Source: GCA-002697625 sp002697625
GTDB lineage: Bacteria > Bacteroidota > Bacteroidia > Flavobacteriales > BACL11
NCBI GenBank assembly: GCA_964004625.1
Contig: CAXFOB010000019.1
Span: forward strand, 16,065-80,064
DNA length: 64,000 nucleotides
Direction of reading: 5' to 3'
In this document: in pieces, positions 41,242-49,323 of the stretch
Position numbering within the stretch: position 1 is the first letter of the stretch
Layout: each line of letters starts with the position of its first letter
The notes under the pieces: model-generated
Seen by the model: the letters and a program-made list of their open reading frames with translations, nothing else
What the model was told of the DNA's origin: nothing
The model's database searches: none
Position numbers and translations under genes: made by a program

Positions 41242-41789
41242 AAGGTAACCTTACATTTTTCCAAAAACTCATCCCAATTCCATAGAAAATGAGATAAGTA
41301 TTTTTTTAGTTCGTTAAATAATACCGGATTTGGTTCATTTTTTCGCTTAAGTAATTCTGATTGACAATCATTTATATTATATTTATCAAAAACGGCTACT
41401 GCCATTGATTCTATCGGATTAATCTGTTTTACCAAAATATCTTTAAAGTAAGTTTCATAATTTAAAAACAAATCCATAGAAACCTCTTTGTCATCATCTA
41501 AATAAGGAAGTAAATAATCTAATATCTGATTTCTTAACTCTAAAGATTCATTTTCTTCAAATTTTGTAGTAAGTAAATGTAAATTGCCTGTAAAAATAAT
41601 TAGCCTGAACCATTTTATATCTTTACCAGAAATATTAGGGCTTTTATCAAGATTATTGTTCTTGTTTAAGAAACTTTGAATCTCTGGGAAACCATCATTT
41701 ACTACTTTGTTTAAAGCGACAGAAAAAATCTTTCCAGTGTCTTCTACTGAGATCTTATCTTTCTTTGATATTCCAAAAAACTTTAACAT
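41238..41789 (-). CDS. Hypothetical protein downstream of lhgO
   Basis: The 183-residue protein starts MLKFFGISKKDKISVEDTGKIFSVALNKVV and is soluble and probably mostly helical (LRNQILDYLLPYL, FNELKKYLSHFLWNWDEFLEKCKV). No catalytic motif, signal peptide or membrane segment is visible, and I do not recognise a family. It begins 11 bases after the lhgO stop, so it is probably co-transcribed. The closely packed, overlapping 3' end with purB argues that it is a genuine gene. Confidence 0.65.
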   Translation of the reverse strand: MLKFFGISKKDKISVEDTGKIFSVALNKVVNDGFPEIQSFLNKNNNLDKSPNISGKDIKWFRLIIFTGNLHLLTTKFEENESLELRNQILDYLLPYLDDDKEVSMDLFLNYETYFKDILVKQINPIESMAVAVFDKYNINDCQSELLKRKNEPNPVLFNELKKYLSHFLWNWDEFLEKCKVTF

Positions 41790-41800
41790 ATCTATCTTGT

Positions 41801-43012
41801 TTAACTTTTTAAATCAAAACTTTCAGTCGCATTTCTTACAATTTCATCTGCTATTGAAAGACAAGCTGTAGCTGCAGGAGATGGAGCGTTTAACACATGA
41901 ATATTATTCTGATTCTTAACAATCTTAAAATCATCTATAACCTCTCCATCAAATCCTAGAGCCATTGCTCTAACACCTGACCTTCCTACTTTTATATCAC
42001 TCATTTTTAAAGAAGGAAGCATTTTATTTAATTCCTTCAAAAATAATCTTTTTGAGAATGACCTTCTATATTCCTTCCAACCAAATTTCCAATGATTTAT
42101 GAACAATTTCCAAGTACCAGAAAATGTTAATGCATCCAAAGTATCTTTAAAACTAAAATCTGTTTTGCCATAACCTTCCCTTTTAAATGTGAAGACCGCA
42201 TTCGGACCGCACTCTATACTACCATCTGTCATCCTAGTAAAATGAACTCCTAAAAATGGAAATTCCGGATTTGGAACAGGATAAATAAGATTATTGATTT
42301 TATTCTTTGCATGGTCTTCCAATTCATAGTAATCTCCTCTAAATCCAATAATTTTCATGTTTAATTTCATCTTATCTTTTTTAGCAAGTCTATCCGAAAA
42401 CAAACCTCCACAAAAAATAGAATGAGAAGACGATATTACACCCTTTGATGTTATTAAACCTTCTTCTTTTAGGTCTAACACTTCACACAAATTAAGAATC
42501 TTACTTTTAGGATTTATTTCAGTTATTAACTCAGCAAGTTTATTTGTCACTTCTCTATAATCTATAATTCCAGATTCCGGAACATAGAGAGCGGCAATAC
42601 CTTCAGCAAAAGGCTCTATTGCTTTTATTCTATCTCTTCCAATTATTTCTAATCCAATTAAACCATTTTTCTCACCTCTCTTTTTTAAATCAGATAATTT
42701 TTCTTCTTCCTCCTTGGTAGTTGCCAACACTATTTTTCCACATATGTCATGTTTGACAGAATATTTTTTTGCAAAATCCACTAATTGTTTCCTACCATCC
42801 ACACAATTTTTCGCCCTAAATGAACCCGGTGTATAATATAATCCTGAGTGAATTACTCCTGAATTTCTACCTGTTTGATGGAAAGATAACTCCTTTTCTT
42901 TTTCTAGTACAATAATATTCAAACTTGGAAAAGAAAGTTGTAATTTATAAGCGGTTGCAATCCCTACAATTCCACCTCCAACTATCGAAATATCAAATCT
43001 TAAATTTTTCAC
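41801..43012 (-). CDS. lhgO: L-2-hydroxyglutarate oxidase
   Basis: The 403-residue flavoprotein has the FAD-binding motif ISIVGGGIVGIATAYKL at the N-terminus and the family-specific FHQTGRNSGVIHSGLYYTPGSFRAKNCVDGRKQLVDF, PNPEFPFLGVHFTRMTDGSIECGPNA and GRSGVRAMAL. LhgO oxidises L-2-hydroxyglutarate to 2-oxoglutarate, feeding electrons to the quinone pool and repairing a TCA side product. A 15-base inverted repeat TTATCTT-A-AAGATAA (43036-43050) lies upstream and, on the minus strand, contains a TATCTTTA box. It could be the lhgO promoter/operator or a terminator for the OB-fold gene. Confidence 0.93.
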   Translation of the reverse strand: MKNLRFDISIVGGGIVGIATAYKLQLSFPSLNIIVLEKEKELSFHQTGRNSGVIHSGLYYTPGSFRAKNCVDGRKQLVDFAKKYSVKHDICGKIVLATTKEEEEKLSDLKKRGEKNGLIGLEIIGRDRIKAIEPFAEGIAALYVPESGIIDYREVTNKLAELITEINPKSKILNLCEVLDLKEEGLITSKGVISSSHSIFCGGLFSDRLAKKDKMKLNMKIIGFRGDYYELEDHAKNKINNLIYPVPNPEFPFLGVHFTRMTDGSIECGPNAVFTFKREGYGKTDFSFKDTLDALTFSGTWKLFINHWKFGWKEYRRSFSKRLFLKELNKMLPSLKMSDIKVGRSGVRAMALGFDGEVIDDFKIVKNQNNIHVLNAPSPAATACLSIADEIVRNATESFDLKS

Positions 43013-43059
43013 AATTTAAAAATATAATTATTAATTTATCTTAAAGATAATTTTTAATG

Positions 43060-43437
43060 TTAATTATAGACACTACAATCTGTAAATGAATATTCTTCTA
43101 ACAACTCATTATAACCTTCATATCTACCTTTGATAGACAAAGTATCTGTTAGCAGAATATTCTCTTGATTCTTCTCAGATTCAAAAGAGAAACATAATAT
43201 ACCATCAAGAATAACACTTATGTATGGAGAACTAAATGTAACATCTGTAACTACTCCTTTAATACTAACAACTTGAGACACAAATTCATCTTGAACATTG
43301 ACAAATTGTTTGCTGTTTTCAAAAGAATATTTAACTGGTACATCATAATAATTAGTAGATGGATTACTAATATAGAGATAAGTAAGAACCCCGACACTTA
43401 AACATAAAATAAGTATATACTTGAATTTATCTTTCAT
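43060..43437 (-). CDS. OB-fold (tRNA_anti-like) membrane-anchored protein
   Basis: The 125-residue protein has one N-terminal membrane helix (YILILCLSVGVLTYLYI). An OB-fold-like domain follows (about 45-120): VVSIKGVVTDVTFSSPYISVILDGILCFSFE, LLTDTLSIKGRYEGYNELLEEYSFTDC. This matches the tRNA_anti-like domain found in small envelope proteins of Bacteroidota; despite the name, a role with tRNA is not shown. It is the last gene of the YceI-DUF5777-OB cluster, its ATG overlapping the DUF5777 stop by one base. Confidence 0.72.
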   Translation of the reverse strand: MKDKFKYILILCLSVGVLTYLYISNPSTNYYDVPVKYSFENSKQFVNVQDEFVSQVVSIKGVVTDVTFSSPYISVILDGILCFSFESEKNQENILLTDTLSIKGRYEGYNELLEEYSFTDCSVYN

Positions 43438-44315
43438 TATTTAAAATTAAAAACTCTTGAAATATTAAATCCAAAATGAACTCCACCATTTTCCCACCGT
43501 TCCATTGTTTCATTTACAAATCCTCTTTCGAACATTGATGTTGAGTTAGATACAAATAATTGAAATACATGTCCTCCAGTTTCAATGTCACAACCTAATG
43601 AAAAGGAGTTAATATAATCTTTATTTTCAAAAGGATGTATCATATTGGTACCACTACTAATAATAGGAATCCATTCGGAATTAATAGAAACACTATTATT
43701 TACTTTATATCTCCCACCTAATCCTAACGCAATCATATTATCATTCAAATCAAAAAATGGAGAAACATAATTATAATGTGTTAATGTAGGAGAAATCTGA
43801 ATTGATAATTTTGAATTCATCTTCCTTGCAATTAGAAGTTGATAACAATAACTAAAGTCATTAGATGATAAGTCTTCCTCTGCAAAAATAGAGGAAAGAG
43901 TATCATAAAATACTGATGAATAGACCGAAACAGTAAGTGGGAAATTATTTTTACCTTGATTTATTAACTTTGTTTTTACAGAAAAATCTATAACCTTTTG
44001 AGAGGAGCTTCTGGCAAGCCCCAAAGTAATATAATCTTTTAAACCGTAATTAAAACTCATTCTAATATTACCATAATCTAAACCATAAAGGTTCTCAATA
44101 CCTGAATTTATTGTTCCAAACCTATGCGAAACAATAAAATCAAGTTCCTTTTCTGCGGGCTGTTCGACAGACTGAAGATTTATAATTTTTGTTGTTTTAA
44201 ATGTTGCATATGTTAAATTTTCTTCTTCAGAGTCTATCAGATCCAATAAGCTGGATTGACAGTAAGTGGAAATAGAAACACAAATAGAGCAAAGTAATAA
44301 TAAGAATTTTTTCAT
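43437..44315 (-). CDS. DUF5777 family beta-barrel protein
   Basis: The 292-residue product has a signal peptide (MKKFLLLLCSICVSISTYCQ) followed by alternating beta strands. The DUF5777 hallmark region is KTTKIINLQSVEQPAEKELDFIVSHRFGTINSGIENLYGLDYGNIRMSFNYGLKDYITLGLARSS, and the protein ends with aromatic Phe-Asn-Phe-Lys, as outer-membrane barrels do. Function is unknown. It sits between yceI-like and OB-fold genes with 1-2 base spacing, which implies a shared envelope function. Confidence 0.85.
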   Translation of the reverse strand: MKKFLLLLCSICVSISTYCQSSLLDLIDSEEENLTYATFKTTKIINLQSVEQPAEKELDFIVSHRFGTINSGIENLYGLDYGNIRMSFNYGLKDYITLGLARSSSQKVIDFSVKTKLINQGKNNFPLTVSVYSSVFYDTLSSIFAEEDLSSNDFSYCYQLLIARKMNSKLSIQISPTLTHYNYVSPFFDLNDNMIALGLGGRYKVNNSVSINSEWIPIISSGTNMIHPFENKDYINSFSLGCDIETGGHVFQLFVSNSTSMFERGFVNETMERWENGGVHFGFNISRVFNFK

Positions 44316-44316
44316 T

Positions 44317-44859
44317 TTATTTTGGATGTAAGTTTATATCAACATAAATCTCTACTTTTTCAGATATTTTATCTCTAACTATTTTAGGAATTTTTATGTC
44401 AAAATCTGAAATATTAATATAAAATTCTGAAACAAGGTTAATATTTTTTTGTAGCATTCTTATTATTCCTGAAACTACAATTTCTTTATCTAACCCATGA
44501 ATAGTTAAAGTTCCTGTAGCTTGTACATTTTGTTCTTCCTTATCCCAGTCCACTTTTTCCCAATCGAGAATTTTTCCAACAAAAGTAGATTTTGGAAACT
44601 TTTCAGATTCTACATACTTCTCGTTAAAATGTTCCTCCATTAAAGCTTTGTCAAACTTAAAAGAAATCATCTTTAATTGAAAAGCAATATTTCCATTCTC
44701 TGTATCTAGTATACAAGAAACATGATTGTTTACTGGATTAATGGTTTCTAATGGAGTAGAAGCATTTAATTGAACTTGCCCATTTCTAGAAATATATTTA
44801 TCTTGGGAAAAAGAAAATATAGACTTTAAAATAAATAATGAAAGGAAAAAATGTTTCAT
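44317..44859 (-). CDS. YceI family lipid-binding protein
   Basis: The 180-residue product has a signal peptide (MKHFFLSLFILKSIFSFSQ) and a YceI lipocalin-like barrel: YISRNGQVQLNASTPLETINPVNNHVSC, MEEHFNEKYVESEKFPKSTFVGKI and VQATGTLTIHGLDKEIVVSGII. YceI proteins bind polyisoprenoid or other amphiphilic molecules in the periplasm. It is the first gene of the three-gene cluster. A TATTTTTG box (44871-44864) ends only 4 bases before the ATG, implying a leaderless or nearly leaderless transcript. Confidence 0.88.
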   Translation of the reverse strand: MKHFFLSLFILKSIFSFSQDKYISRNGQVQLNASTPLETINPVNNHVSCILDTENGNIAFQLKMISFKFDKALMEEHFNEKYVESEKFPKSTFVGKILDWEKVDWDKEEQNVQATGTLTIHGLDKEIVVSGIIRMLQKNINLVSEFYINISDFDIKIPKIVRDKISEKVEIYVDINLHPK

Positions 44860-44863
44860 ATTA

Positions 44864-44871
44864 CAAAAATA
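44864..44871 (-). promoter_or_regulatory. Promoter -7 box directly before the YceI gene
   Basis: The minus strand reads TATTTTTG, matching TAnnTTTG, in the 16-base spacer after the MFS transporter stop. Its end is 4 bases from the ATG at 44859. Confidence 0.45.
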
Positions 44872-44875
44872 TAAA

Positions 44876-46114
44876 TTATTTCTGTTTAAAATTAATTCTA
44901 TTAAAAAGAAGTAATCCTATAACAAAAAATATAACAACAACCCAAAGCGCAATCTGTTGAGAATAAAAGTTGGTAATTATTCCGAAAAGTAATGGACCTA
45001 AAAATGAAGTAGCCTTTCCTGTTAAGGCAAAAAAACCAAAAAATTCATTTTGTTTTTCCCTTGGAGTCAATTGAGACATCAAAGAACGACTACATGATTG
45101 ATTTGGGCCAATCATAAGACCAATTAGTACTCCAGCTATCCAAAACATTTGTTTCGGAGAATTAGTCTCTGGAGCTACATAAGCAATTAAAGTAGAGACA
45201 ATTAAAACCAAAAGAGAAATATTTATTACTTTTTTCACTCCAATCTTATCTTCTAAATAACCGAACACAAAAGAACCAATACCAGCAGAGATATTTAACA
45301 CAATTCCCAGGATCATTACTTCATCAAAAGTAAAATCTAACGTTTCTACCGCATATATACCTCCTAAAGCAAAAATAGTTACCAAACCATCATTATAAAA
45401 TAATCTTGCGATTAAAAAATAGGCAGTTTTCTTGTATTTAATTACTTCATTAAAAGTATTTTTTAATGATTTAAAAGAATCTATAATATGTCTTCTTTGT
45501 AACTTCTCTCCTTTTCTATCGGTAACAAACAGAAAAGTAGGGATGCTAAATACTAAAAACCAAACACCCACTAAAATGTTTATTCTTTTGATACCCTCAG
45601 GATTCAAATCTGGGAACAGATATAATGATAAAAATAAAGCAGACAAACCTCCTACAAATCCTAATCCCCATGCAAAACCTGAAACTTTACCAATATTATC
45701 TTGTTGTGTTAAATCTGGCAAATAAGAATTACAAAATACACTTCCCAATTCAAATGATATATTTGCCACAATAAATAGAGATAAAGCAAAATACACATCT
45801 CCTACATCTGGAAAATATAAAAGAATAGAAAAGATAGAACAGGTCCAGGTAAATAGAATTAAAAAGAACTTTCTATAACCACCTTTATCAGCCAACGCTC
45901 CAAAAACAGGAGAAAGTATAGAAACAACTATTGCGGTAATAGCAATAGAAGAAGACCAAAGTAAAGTTCCAATATGCTCATCAGCAACTATGTATTTTGT
46001 AAAAAATGCACCATAAACAAAGGTGACAATTATGGTAGTAAAAGGCTGGTTCGCAAAATCATATAATGACCATGAAACAACCTGTTTTTTATTTTTTAGT
46101 TTTGATAAAAACAT
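44876..46114 (-). CDS. MFS transporter, UMF1 family
   Basis: I choose ATG 46114 (412 residues, MFLSKLKNKKQVVSWSLYDFANQPFTTIIVTFVYGAFF) over an upstream TTG at 46168 that would overlap the divergent gene's promoter region. The SW.LYDFANQ.F opening is typical of the UMF1 branch of the major facilitator superfamily, related to vacuole-effluxer Atg22. About twelve helices are visible, with the loop LADKGGYRKFFLI between helices 2 and 3. Substrate is unknown; amino-acid efflux has been suggested for relatives. Confidence 0.82.
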   Translation of the reverse strand: MFLSKLKNKKQVVSWSLYDFANQPFTTIIVTFVYGAFFTKYIVADEHIGTLLWSSSIAITAIVVSILSPVFGALADKGGYRKFFLILFTWTCSIFSILLYFPDVGDVYFALSLFIVANISFELGSVFCNSYLPDLTQQDNIGKVSGFAWGLGFVGGLSALFLSLYLFPDLNPEGIKRINILVGVWFLVFSIPTFLFVTDRKGEKLQRRHIIDSFKSLKNTFNEVIKYKKTAYFLIARLFYNDGLVTIFALGGIYAVETLDFTFDEVMILGIVLNISAGIGSFVFGYLEDKIGVKKVINISLLVLIVSTLIAYVAPETNSPKQMFWIAGVLIGLMIGPNQSCSRSLMSQLTPREKQNEFFGFFALTGKATSFLGPLLFGIITNFYSQQIALWVVVIFFVIGLLLFNRINFKQK

Positions 46115-46184
46115 AAGTTTTAAGAATTCAATAATACAATAATTATTTTGATTAGATATCGATATCAAATTCTATTAAAAAATG

Positions 46185-46192
46185 TACATTTG
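46185..46192 (+). promoter_or_regulatory. Promoter -7 box for the DUF5606/M3 peptidase unit
   Basis: TACATTTG matches TAnnTTTG and ends 18 bases before the ATG at 46211. It lies downstream of a 12-bp palindrome GATATCGATATC (46155-46166) in the divergent spacer. Confidence 0.5.
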
Positions 46193-46210
46193 CGAAACAA
46201 AAATTTATCA

Positions 46211-46648
46211 ATGGACATAGAAGGAATAATAAATGTATCTGGAAAACCAGGATTACATAAAATAGTTTCCCAGGGCAAAAATTCAGTAATTGTTGAAAGC
46301 TTAAAGGACCAAAAGAGAATGCCAATTTATTCACATACTCAAGCTAACTCTTTAGAGGAGATTGGAATTTATACATATGATGATACCTTACCCTTATTAG
46401 ATGTGTTTACAAACATCGCAAAGAATACAAAATGCAATTCTTGTATATCTCATAAGAAATCTAAAGATGAATTAGAATCTTATTTTAGAGAAGTTTTACC
46501 TGATTATGATGAAGACAGAGTTTATATTTCCGATATAAAAAAAGTTTTTCAATGGTACAACGCCTTATACGAAGCTGGTTTCGTCAAACTACCAAAGGAA
46601 GAAAAAACTAAAAAGAAAACTACAAAAAATAAACAGGAAAATGAATAA
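46211..46648 (+). CDS. DUF5606 domain protein
   Basis: From ATG 46211 the product is 145 residues and starts MDIEGIINVSGKPGLHKIVSQGKNSVIVESLKDQKRMPIYSHTQANSLEEIGIYTYDD, the full DUF5606 pattern. An upstream in-frame start would include the promoter box and is rejected. The N-terminal half looks like a small beta domain, the middle is helical (DELESYFREVLPDYDEDRVYISDIKKVFQWYNAL), and the C-terminus is a lysine-rich tail. Function is unknown. It overlaps the M3 peptidase start by 8 bases, so the two are co-expressed. Confidence 0.88.
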   Translation: MDIEGIINVSGKPGLHKIVSQGKNSVIVESLKDQKRMPIYSHTQANSLEEIGIYTYDDTLPLLDVFTNIAKNTKCNSCISHKKSKDELESYFREVLPDYDEDRVYISDIKKVFQWYNALYEAGFVKLPKEEKTKKKTTKNKQENE

Positions 46649-48362
46649 TATAATTGAAATTCCTAAAAGACCAAAAAGAAAATTTGTTTCTGAAAATTTA
46701 GTAATTGATTCATGGGAGAAAATTGAATCTTTATTTGAAGATTTGTTAAATAGAAATATTGAAAACATATTAGAATTAGAAAAATGGATGTCAGACAGAT
46801 CTGAATTAGCGGCTGTATTAGAAGAAGACATGGCTTGGAGATATATTAAAATGAATATTGATACTACTGACAAAAAACTTGGAGAAAGATTTCATTTCTG
46901 GATAAAAGAAATATCTCCTAAGATGGCTCCTTATTCTCACAAACTTAATCTTAAATTAGTAGACAGTCCATTTCTAAATGAATTAGATACTTATAAATAT
47001 AAAATATATTTAAGAAGTGTTAGAAAATCTATTGAGATTTTTAGAGAAGAAAATATTCCATTGTTTACTCAAATGGAAGCAAAACAACAAGAATACGGAG
47101 CTATTGCAGCAAAAATGAGTATCGAAGTTAATGGAGAACAAATTACTATGCAGCAGGCTCAGCAATTATTAAAAGATACAAATAGAGAGAAAAGAGAAGA
47201 AATCTATCATAAAATTCAGAAAAGGAGGTTTCAAGATGAAAAAGCACTTGACGATTTATATGATGAATTAATCATTTTAAGACAAAAAATTGCAAAAAAC
47301 GCAAGCTTTCAGAATTACAGAGATTACATGTTCTCCGCTATGGGTAGGTTTGATTATACTGCAACAGATTGCTATAGTTTTCATGATGCAATTGCTCAAG
47401 AAATAGTACCTATAATAAGTTTATTTGAAGAGAAAAGAAAGAAAAAATTAAACTATGTAGAATACAAACCTTGGGACACTTCTGTTGATGTTGATGGCCT
47501 TCCGGCTCTAAAACCTTTTAATGGAGAGGAAGAATTAACAAACAAATCCATTGAATGTTTCAATAAATTAAGACCTTATTTTGGAGAATGTATTGCTACA
47601 ATGAAAGAAATGAAACATTTAGATTTAGAATCAAAAAAGGGAAAAGCTCCAGGTGGTTTTATGTACCCACTTTACGAAATTGGAGTTCCATTTATCTATA
47701 TGAATTCTGTAGGGTCTCAAAGAGATGTAGTCACGATGGTTCATGAAGGAGGACATGCAGTTCATTCATTTCTGAGTAGAGATTTATCGCTTACTGAATT
47801 TAAAAGCACTCCTTCAGAAGTAGCAGAGTTAGCATCTATGAGTATGGAACTTTTCAGCATGGAACATTGGGATGTTTTTTACGAAAACGAGAATGATTTA
47901 AAAAGAGCAAAACTTGAACAACTTGAAAAATCATTAGGAACATTACCATGGGTTGCCGCAATCGACAAGTTTCAGCACTGGATCTATACTCATGACCATA
48001 CTGCAGCAGAAAGAAAAGAAAAATGGCTAGAAATTGATAGGGAATTAGGAAATCAAATAGTAAATTGGGAGGGAGAAGAAAGATCACATGCTATCATGTG
48101 GCAAAAACAACTACACTTATATGAAGTTCCCTTTTATTATATTGAATATGGAATGGCTCAATTAGGAGCAATTGCTATGTGGAGAGAATTTATATTAAAA
48201 GGTGATAAAGCCTTAAACAACTATATGGAAGCTTTAAAATTAGGATATACAAAGTCTATTGGAGAAATTTATGAAACAGCTGGAATCAAATTCAATTTTT
48301 CCGCTTCATATGTTAAGGAATTGGCAGACTTTATTAAAGATGAATTATCTAAAATAAATTAA
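46641..48362 (+). CDS. M3 family oligoendopeptidase (PepF-like)
   Basis: The 573-residue cytoplasmic metallopeptidase has the zinc motif HEGGH at residues 368-372 (MVHEGGHAVHSFLSRDL), with TEFKSTPSEVAELASMSMELFSMEHW supplying the third ligand Glu. The remainder is helical as in thimet-oligopeptidase-like folds. It is expected to trim short peptides. It lacks a signal peptide. It overlaps DUF5606 by 8 bases, and the unit ends in a 94-base convergent spacer before the ion-channel gene. Confidence 0.92.
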   Translation: MNNIIEIPKRPKRKFVSENLVIDSWEKIESLFEDLLNRNIENILELEKWMSDRSELAAVLEEDMAWRYIKMNIDTTDKKLGERFHFWIKEISPKMAPYSHKLNLKLVDSPFLNELDTYKYKIYLRSVRKSIEIFREENIPLFTQMEAKQQEYGAIAAKMSIEVNGEQITMQQAQQLLKDTNREKREEIYHKIQKRRFQDEKALDDLYDELIILRQKIAKNASFQNYRDYMFSAMGRFDYTATDCYSFHDAIAQEIVPIISLFEEKRKKKLNYVEYKPWDTSVDVDGLPALKPFNGEEELTNKSIECFNKLRPYFGECIATMKEMKHLDLESKKGKAPGGFMYPLYEIGVPFIYMNSVGSQRDVVTMVHEGGHAVHSFLSRDLSLTEFKSTPSEVAELASMSMELFSMEHWDVFYENENDLKRAKLEQLEKSLGTLPWVAAIDKFQHWIYTHDHTAAERKEKWLEIDRELGNQIVNWEGEERSHAIMWQKQLHLYEVPFYYIEYGMAQLGAIAMWREFILKGDKALNNYMEALKLGYTKSIGEIYETAGIKFNFSASYVKELADFIKDELSKIN

Positions 48363-48456
48363 AGAATTTTATCTTTAAATTTACAATATAAATTGTATAA
48401 ATGATTCAATTTGTCTCTAACATTTCAAATATTGTAAAAAATTACTTCTGATTCTA

Positions 48457-49293
48457 CTATTTTAGATTGTCTATCTTGCGCTCTATACGATCTAAATCTA
48501 GTTTTAAATCATTAATCTGACTTGAATGATTTTTAAAAGCTGAGACATTTTTTTTATCTTCAACTTTTTCATCAGTATCAATTCTTGAGACAGCTGATGC
48601 AACAATTCCAGTAGGAACAGCAATAATACCATATCCTAATAACATGATTAAAGATGCAAAAAGTTTACCAAATGCAGTAACTGGAACTGCACTTCCATAA
48701 CCTACTGTAGTTAATGTTACTATTGCCCAATAAATCGAATTAGGAATATTTTCAAAACCGTCTGTATTATTACCCATAGGCCCTTCAACAAGATACATGA
48801 TTGTACCTATTACAATTACAAACAATAATACCGTTAAAAGAAAAACAATAATTTTAGGAAGTGATCTTCTAAGTGCTACTAACATTGTTTGTCCACCCCT
48901 AATATAGTTGGATAAATGAAGAATTCTAAACAATCTAATTAATCTTACAACCCTAATAATCATTAAAAATTGTAGATTAAAAATAAACAATAGATAAGTT
49001 GGAAGTATTGCTAAAATATCTATAATTCCCATAAAGGAAAATATATACTTGAAAGGGTTCTTTATTATCCAAATTCTTAGAAAATACTCAATTGTAAATA
49101 AAATTGTGAAAATCCACTCCAGAGTTCTAAGTATACTTCCGTATTTAGAACTAATATCAGCAACACTTTCTAGAGAAACACAAATTACAGAACATACAAT
49201 AGTTATAAGAAGTAGAACATCAAATAATTTACCTGAGGGGGTTTCAGCTTCAAATATTATTTGATATAATTTATTTTTTAATTTTTTATTCAT
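48457..49293 (-). CDS. Voltage-gated potassium-channel-like ion transporter
   Basis: I use ATG 49293 (278 residues) instead of a TTG six codons upstream. Six membrane segments are visible; S4 carries regularly spaced arginines (MIIRVVRLIRLFRIL, about 112-126), and the pore helix leads to the selectivity filter TTVGYG (195-200), followed by S6 (FASLIMLLGYGIIAVPTGIVAS). A C-terminal coiled segment (INDLKLDLDRIERKIDNL) probably mediates tetramer contacts. The TVGYG filter indicates potassium selectivity. It lies 30 bases after the acyl-CoA ligase stop, but a weaker TATTATTG box in that gap may give independent transcription. Confidence 0.9.
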   Translation of the reverse strand: MNKKLKNKLYQIIFEAETPSGKLFDVLLLITIVCSVICVSLESVADISSKYGSILRTLEWIFTILFTIEYFLRIWIIKNPFKYIFSFMGIIDILAILPTYLLFIFNLQFLMIIRVVRLIRLFRILHLSNYIRGGQTMLVALRRSLPKIIVFLLTVLLFVIVIGTIMYLVEGPMGNNTDGFENIPNSIYWAIVTLTTVGYGSAVPVTAFGKLFASLIMLLGYGIIAVPTGIVASAVSRIDTDEKVEDKKNVSAFKNHSSQINDLKLDLDRIERKIDNLK

Positions 49294-49323
49294 TATTATA
49301 ATTCCCTGCAATAATACAGAAAT

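Noticed and set aside
43036..43050. Inverted repeat before lhgO called as a separate terminator or operator
   Set aside because: It is AT-rich with only a 7-bp stem and cannot be assigned to one role; described in the lhgO entry instead.
46155..46166. Palindrome GATATCGATATC in the divergent MFS/DUF5606 spacer as an operator
   Set aside because: Twelve bases, single copy and no regulator gene nearby; mentioned only with the promoter.
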